Under the pieces are notes generated by a model, which saw only the letters and a program-made list of their open reading frames with translations, had not been told where the DNA came from and did not search any database. A stretch of DNA of 64,000 bases from Tragulus kanchil (taxonomy: Eukaryota; Chordata; Mammalia; Artiodactyla; Tragulidae). The stretch is taken from positions 173,843,298 to 173,907,297 of the forward strand of contig JAIOJX010000030.1 in the NCBI GenBank assembly GCA_022376925.1, in the 5' to 3' direction. Positions 58,195 through 64,000 of the stretch are shown one piece after another. Position 1 is the first letter of the stretch. Each line of letters begins with the position of its first letter. The translations under genes were made by a program, and so were the position numbers.

Positions 58195-58513
58195 AAAAAA
58201 ATATGAAAAAACACATGAACTACATTCTTACATTCAGTGTGAACTGGTCAGCACCGCCCTCTACCCTGTGAGAGCGCGTCCGGGCCATCCCGCCCGCCCC
58301 CACTGGCCCCTGCGCCGCAGTCCGGCCTAGCGCTGCGGAGGGCGCTGGGATACGCAGGGTGGCAGAGACCCTCCGTCGCAGGACGAGGCCCGGGGCAGAA
58401 AGGGGGTCGCTACGCCCTTCCCCAGGAGCAGCACACACATGTGTGTGCAAGTGCAGCAGTAATAAAATGAAAAAGAAAACACGTGAAATACATTCTTATA
58501 GTCACTGTGAACT
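58195..58513. other. CpG-rich island between imperfect direct repeats
   Basis: About 58246-58440 is strongly G/C-rich, with roughly 20 CpG sites in about 180 bases, in AT-rich surroundings. On each side lies an imperfect copy of one AT-rich sequence (58207-58245, AAAACACATGAACTACATTC; 58476-58513, AAAACACGTGAAATACATTC; both run on to GTGAACT). The origin is not recognised. It may be an inserted retro-copy or exon-like fragment, a satellite piece, or a local duplication with insertion. The 76-codon minus frame across it is unproven. Confidence 0.6.
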
Positions 58514-58794
58514 CAAATGAGTAAAACCATACATACATGGAAAGATAGAATTTCTGCCCCCTTTACTATCATTATCTCATCATTGTCAATTATGGTAACA
58601 GTGTGTTCAAATTGTGACTAAAGGAAATTAACAAGGAGAAAAGGCAATTAGCAGGAAGTTGTTACAAAAAGAAATCAACAATAATAACGACAATCATAAT
58701 AATACAAAATGCTTATAATGTGCCAGGCACTATTCCATACACCTTATACATAATTACTCAAAATAAACTTTTAAGTCCAATCTTTGTCTGAAAA
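58514..58794. other. Unassigned AT-rich stretch
   Basis: Some AATAATAAC-type low complexity near 58678-58710 and a weak MIR-like GTGCCAGGCACTATTCCATA at 58721. No gene. Confidence 0.4.
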
Positions 58795-60952
58795 ATTGCT
58801 GAAAAATAATTTGAGAAACTGTTGCACTCTGAAAACTGTACGTGTCTTCCTAGTCTAAACATTTCAAAAGGAGGTTACATGAACACAAGATACGCAGAAA
58901 GGATCAAAAGGATCTCTGAACACTGAGAATGTGATGGAGTAAGAGGAGAAAGATGAATAGGTAAGAAAGGAAGGCCATTTGGGACAGGAATTCTGAGTAC
59001 CTAATAAAAAGGATTCAATATCAACATAAAAACTTCCAAAAAGAAGAGAGAAATAAACATTTTTGTACCATACGTTGCACTCTAGGACAGTTAGTTGTCA
59101 GCCTCTATGGAGATCAAGATCTATCTTGTAACAGATTGTGCCTGCATTAACTACCAGATGTGACTGTAAGATAAGGAGATACACATACACACACACTCAC
59201 ACACTCACAAACACACACATACTCACACGATTAAAGACTACAAGGAAATGGACTAAGATTACTTGCCTCTAGTAGTGAGTTTATGAATGACTATAATTTT
59301 TCCTCTTTGTATTATATTAATGATAATAATTTAATAAGTCAAATCAGAAATTGCCAGAACACATATTCTGGTCAATTGTTCTATATTCGCCATTAGGTTT
59401 ATCACTATAAATTATTTGCTATTGTAGCTGTTTGCTGTGTTTGTGTCTTTATTTCTTACTTCAAGGATGCCCGAGGTCTGAATATTCTATAGACACAGTC
59501 TGAATGTAAGCAGATTGCAAAGGGACTTGTGTTGACTCATTAAATCCATGCTTGGTTTAAAGTGCAGTCTAGGTTACGCTTGAACAAGGACAAAGGGGGA
59601 GAGAGAGTGGAGAAAATTCAAATTCATTTAAATAATGCTGCACTTGAGGAAAAGACAAGGTTTTTGAGCTGATCTTCTGGTTTCTTTGTATATACGCACT
59701 CATGCATTAAACAAATTTACTGAATGCTAGCACTGCTAAGGGCTGCAGGGTAAAAAAGATCATAGATTTCAGCGGACTTAGAGAATATAGAAAGTGTATC
59801 TTCAACTCTTGCTGTTCACTACCCTGAATCATTTTTCCAAACACAGTCCAACTGTCTTTTGATATAAAATACCAAAGGAAATTGCTGAAAAATAATTTGA
59901 GAAACTGTTGCACTCTGAAAACTGTACGTGTCTTCCTAGTCTAAACATTTCAAAAGGAGGTTACATGAACACAAGATACGCAGAAAGGATCAAAAGGATC
60001 TCTGAACACTGAGAATGTGATGGAGTAAGAGGAGAAAGATGAATAGGTAAGAAAGGAAGGCCATTTGGGACAGGAATTCTGAGTACCTAATAAAAAGGAT
60101 TCAATATCAACATAAAAACTTCCAAAAAGAAGAGAGAAATAAACATTTTTGTACCATACGTTGCACTCTAGGACAGTTAGTTGTCAGCCTCTATGGAGAT
60201 CAAGATCTATCTTGTAACAGATTGTGCCTGCATTAACTACCAGATGTGACTGTAAGATAAGGAGATACACATACACACACACTCACACACTCACAAACAC
60301 ACACATACTCACACGATTAAAGACTACAAGGAAATGGACTAAGATTACTTGCCTCTAGTAGTGAGTTTATGAATGACTATAATTTTTCCTCTTTGTATTA
60401 TATTAATGATAATAATTTAATAAGTCAAATCAGAAATTGCCAGAACACATATTCTGGTCAATTGTTCTATATTCGCCATTAGGTTTATCACTATAAATTA
60501 TTTGCTATTGTAGCTGTTTGCTGTGTTTGTGTCTTTATTTCTTACTTCAAGGATGCCCGAGGTCTGAATATTCTATAGACACAGTCTGAATGTAAGCAGA
60601 TTGCAAAGGGACTTGTGTTGACTCATTAAATCCATGCTTGGTTTAAAGTGCAGTCTAGGTTACGCTTGAACAAGGACAAAGGGGGAGAGAGAGTGGAGAA
60701 AATTCAAATTCATTTAAATAATGCTGCACTTGAGGAAAAGACAAGGTTTTTGAGCTGATCTTCTGGTTTCTTTGTATATACGCACTCATGCATTAAACAA
60801 ATTTACTGAATGCTAGCACTGCTAAGGGCTGCAGGGTAAAAAAGATCATAGATTTCAGCGGACTTAGAGAATATAGAAAGTGTATCTTCAACTCTTGCTG
60901 TTCAGTCTACCCTGAATCATTTTTTTCCAAACACAGTCCAACTGTCTTTTGA
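58795..60952. repeat. Tandem direct duplication 17 (period 1086-1090)
   Basis: Bases 58795-59862 recur at 59881-60952. The filler at 59863-59880 resembles a worn form of the true continuation after 60952. Close to it the first copy lacks GT (59818 against 60905) and has 5 rather than 7 T (59832 against 60921). Confidence 0.96.
59180..59229. repeat. (CA)-rich simple repeat
   Basis: ACACATACACACACACTCAC and related units. A second copy lies at 60266-60315. Confidence 0.85.
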
Positions 60953-61489
60953 AAACAAATGCCATATCCCCTCACGTTTATTCATTCTAGATACTATGAG
61001 ATGGACAGAGCCTTCTTTAGGGATGAGCACATGACCTAGCCCTGGCCGGTGAGAGAAACACCCCCAAGACAGACAGACATACAAGAAATCGTAACTGTTT
61101 CAAGACCAGTGTGTGATCCAAATCAGTCCATTAATAGGGACTCCCAAACATATTAGATAAAGTAATGCTAACTGCTATTAAAGACTAACCCAAAATGTGG
61201 AATGATCTATATAAAGCTTATTTCTTGTACAAATAAAATCCAAAATGGGTGTTCCTGACTGCCGGCTGGATCTTCCTAAAGCAGTAAGTCAGGGACTCAG
61301 GCTCTATGTTCTGGCTCCACAATCTTTAATACTTGGTATCCAAAGTCATCATTATTGGAGCCTCAACCTGGCATTAAAGAAGGGAAGGCAAATGGGGAAT
61401 TGCAAGTGGAAGGATTTTATGCGCTGGCCTGGAAGTGACACATTCACCTCTGCTCACATAGACTCTCTGAGTGAGGAAGACAAATTCAA

Positions 61490-61605
61490 TTGAATGTAAG
61501 CTCAATAAAGGCAGGAATTTTGGTCCATTTTATTAAGAACTATAGTCCAAGTGCCTACTACAGTGCCTGGCACATAATAACCACCCAGTAAAAATTTTTA
61601 AATGG
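61490..61605 (+). mobile_element. L2/MIR-like LINE tail
   Basis: TGTAAGCTCAATAAAGGCAG, then GTGCCTACTACAGTGCCTGG and CACATAATAACCACCCAGT, the L2 3' end order. A copy lies at about 62590-62705. Confidence 0.7.
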
Positions 61606-62589
61606 ATGAAAAAATGCAAAAATGAATAGAAAACACAAATCACTAGCTACTTTGAAATCAAGAAATGTATAGCTACCTTGTCACATTCATTCTTTAATTT
61701 CTTCAGCATTGAGAAAGTTAGACAATGTCTAAGCTACAGAAATGATATTGAATATCACTCAACAATATAGAAAGAAAGAAGCTAAATTACCCAAGAAATA
61801 TTTATGTAGGAAAAACAGGTAAGAAGTAGAACTCAACATTATATAGCAATATAAACAAATAAACCACACTCATTAAACCTGCTTAGCTCACTGACATCAA
61901 ATCACGACAGGTATCTTATAAATAAAAGAAATACTGAATTCATCTAATTCAGGGGCTTTCAAACCCTTGTGCAAATTCCTAGGGATGAGCACATGACCTG
62001 GGGCCCTGGCACCCTGAATCATTTTTCCAAACACAGTCCAACTGTCTTTTGAAAACAAATGCCATATCCCCTCACGTTTATTCATTCTAGATACTATGAG
62101 ATGGACAGAGCCTTCTTTAGGGATGAGCACATGACCTAGCCCTGGCCGGTGAGAGAAACACCCCCAAGACAGACAGACATACAAGAAATCGTAACTGTTT
62201 CAAGACCAGTGTGTGATCCAAATCAGTCCATTAATAGGGACTCCCAAACATATTAGATAAAGTAATGCTAACTGCTATTAAAGACTAACCCAAAATGTGG
62301 AATGATCTATATAAAGCTTATTTCTTGTACAAATAAAATCCAAAATGGGTGTTCCTGACTGCCGGCTGGATCTTCCTAAAGCAGTAAGTCAGGGACTCAG
62401 GCTCTATGTTCTGGCTCCACAATCTTTAATACTTGGTATCCAAAGTCATCATTATTGGAGCCTCAACCTGGCATTAAAGAAGGGAAGGCAAATGGGGAAT
62501 TGCAAGTGGAAGGATTTTATGCGCTGGCCTGGAAGTGACACATTCACCTCTGCTCACATAGACTCTCTGAGTGAGGAAGACAAATTCAA

Positions 62590-62705
62590 TTGAATGTAAG
62601 CTCAATAAAGGCAGGAATTTTGGTCCATTTTATTAAGAACTATAGTCCAAGTGCCTACTACAGTGCCTGGCACATAATAACCACCCAGTAAAAATTTTTA
62701 AATGG
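62590..62705 (+). mobile_element. L2/MIR-like LINE tail, duplicated copy
   Basis: Copy of 61490-61605 through duplication 18. Confidence 0.7.
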
Positions 62706-63047
62706 ATGAAAAAATGCAAAAATGAATAGAAAACACAAATCACTAGCTACTTTGAAATCAAGAAATGTATAGCTACCTTGTCACATTCATTCTTTAATTT
62801 CTTCAGCATTGAGAAAGTTAGACAATGTCTAAGCTACAGAAATGATATTGAATATCACTCAACAATATAGAAAGAAAGAAGCTAAATTACCCAAGAAATA
62901 TTTATGTAGGAAAAACAGGTAAGAAGTAGAACTCAACATTATATAGCAATATAAACAAATAAACCACACTCATTAAACCTGCTTAGCTCACTGACATCAA
63001 ATCACGACAGGTATCTTATAAATAAAAGAAATACTGAATTCATCTAA

Positions 63048-63145
63048 TTCAGGGGCTTTCAAACCCTTGTGCAAATCACATGACTCTGAGAACATCTGAA
63101 AATACAAATTTCTGGACCTTACCTAGAATTAGCAAATCAGTACCT
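63048..63145 (+). mobile_element. MER5A left part, split by Bov-tA
   Basis: AGGGGCTTTCAAACCCTTGT, GTGCAAATCACATGACTCTG and TTCTGGACCTTACCTAGAAT are MER5A blocks. The element resumes at 63347. Confidence 0.65.
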
Positions 63146-63346
63146 TGGGCGCAGTGGTAAAGAATCCACCAGGAGGAGACGCAAGAGACGTGGGTTCCGT
63201 TCCTGGATTGGGAACATCTCCTTGAGAAGGAAATGGCAACCCACTCCAGTATTCATGCCTGGAAAAGCCCATGGAGAGAGGAGCCTGGCAGGCTGCAGTT
63301 CATGGGATTACAAAGAGTCAGCCACAAGTGAGCAGACACATACACA
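63146..63346 (+). mobile_element. Bov-tA SINE inserted into MER5A
   Basis: GGGCGCAGTGGTAAAGAATC, B-box region GGGTTCCGTTCCTGG, GGAAATGGCAACCCACTCCA, AGGAGCCTGGCAGGCTGCAG, and the end GAGTCAGCCACAAGTGAGC. No clear TSD found by eye. Confidence 0.9.
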
Positions 63347-63445
63347 CATCCTGGGGTGAGGGCCTGTGGGAGAGGTATGATGTCAAGAGATCTGTATCTT
63401 TATCTCCTCCTGGCGATTCTGATGATGAGCCAGTTTTGAGAATTC
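63347..63445 (+). mobile_element. MER5A right part
   Basis: CCTGGGGTGAGGGCCTGTGG, AGATCTGTATCTTTATCTCC, TGGCGATTCTGATGATGAGC and AGTTTTGAGAATTC match the second half and 3' end of MER5A. Confidence 0.65.
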
Positions 63446-63864
63446 TATATTTTATCTACTGTCTCAGTTTCACAGATAAGAAAACCAATACCCAAAGGCA
63501 AAGTGGCTTGTGTGAGAAAGGATGGTGTTTTACTGTCATCCAAACTCAACCGTTCAGATCCACCCACTGTTCTCCCCGACACTACACTGTCAAACTCTGA
63601 GTCAGCATCCAGAATAGCCAGACCCTGCTTTCTGCTGGATAGGAAACTCTCTAGGAGGTGATAAATATGATGCCTGTAATCCACTCAATCCATTCATTCT
63701 CCAGGGTTCAGAGTGGGCAAGAACCACAGAGGTGAGTGACACAAAGAAGATCTCTTGGATTCCTTACTGAATTCAAGATTCTAATGTCTAATATGAGTAT
63801 TCAAATTAAGGCCACAGCTTCTTGAGTGGAAAGCTGGAGCTATGATGAAACAAAATCCTAGCAC
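63446..63864. other. Unassigned stretch
   Basis: A MIR-like ATCTACTGTCTCAGTTTCAC sits near 63455. No gene. Confidence 0.4.
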
Positions 63865-64000
63865 AATCAAGAAATGTATAGCTACCTTGTCACATTCATT
63901 CTTTAATTTCTTCAGCATTGAGAAAGTTAGACAATGTCTAAGCTACAGAAATGATATTGAATATCACTCAACAATATAGAAAGAAAGAAGCTAAATTACC

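Larger units (their letters stand above)
60909..63077. repeat. Tandem direct duplication 18 (period 1100)
   Basis: Bases 60909-61976 recur at 62011-63077. The filler 61977-62010 contains TAGGGATGAGCACATGACCT, an exact third copy of bases also found at 61018-61037 and 62118-62137. Confidence 0.96.
62756..64000. repeat. Tandem direct duplication 19 (period 1109, cut by window end)
   Basis: Bases from 62756 recur from 63865 to the end of the window with no difference noticed in 136 bases. The unit start is thus present three times (61656, 62756, 63865). The second copy must continue beyond 64000. Confidence 0.93.

Noticed and set aside
58220..58450. 76-codon minus-strand frame in the CpG-rich island as a gene
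   Set aside because: GC-rich sequence often stays open by chance. No domain, splice sites or start context support it, so it is reported only as a compositional anomaly.
1..64000. Satellite DNA or CRISPR array as an explanation for the direct repeats
   Set aside because: Each unit has different content and occurs two or three times only. There are no short regularly spaced repeats, and the genome is clearly mammalian.

Overview
This window is non-coding DNA from a ruminant nuclear genome. It is AT-rich, has no convincing exon, rRNA, functional tRNA or CRISPR array, and is full of interspersed repeats typical of pecoran ruminants. These include tRNA-headed Bov-tA/Bov-A SINEs, BovB (RTE) 3' ends, tRNA-Glu-derived CHR-type SINEs, ruminant L1 3' ends, and older mammalian repeats (MIR, L2, L1M, MER20, MER5A, a mariner MITE). 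Bovid or other pecoran is well supported. The genus cannot be fixed from what I can see. All repeat family names come from recognising consensus features by eye, not from a database run.

The dominant feature is a set of 19 direct tandem duplications. Their period is always about 1.03-1.15 kb and the copies are almost identical. They lie at 1-1599, 5687-7842, 8861-12870 (two chained), 14855-17016, 19386-23515 (two chained), 25212-29243 (two chained), 38992-41269, 42723-46918 (two chained), 47606-51901 (two chained), 53867-57906 (two chained) and 58795-64000 (three chained, the last cut by the window edge). By my count about 20 kb of the 64 kb is second-copy sequence. The units have unrelated content, so this is not a satellite. 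Where two duplications chain, the shared part is present three times in a staircase. Many joints carry short garbled filler and indels just at the seam. I read most of this as unmerged overlap in the assembly rather than biology, though two joints sit on real micro- or short homology and deserve a check.

Layout: 0-5.7 kb holds MER20, an L2 tail, a CHR SINE with target-site duplication (TSD), a mariner MITE, an L1 3' end and a BovB fragment. 5.7-8.1 kb holds a 5'-truncated L1 with a 15-bp TSD, partly duplicated. 8.1-19 kb mixes L1M, CHR SINEs, MIRs and Bov-tA. 19-29 kb is two duplication chains plus a long polypurine tract. 29-39 kb is the long duplication-free part, with L1M, MIR and a young CHR-type SINE with a perfect 17-bp TSD. 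39-58 kb is nearly continuous duplication chains. Near 58.25 kb is a 200-bp CpG-rich island between two imperfect copies of a short AT-rich sequence. 58.8-64 kb is another chain ending with a MER5A split by a Bov-tA.

There is no operon or pathway here. The open frames present are chance frames or remnants inside retrotransposons. I did not find a new biological system. The items most worth a second look are the duplication pattern and its joints, the CpG-rich island, and a SINE with a duplicated pol III B box.
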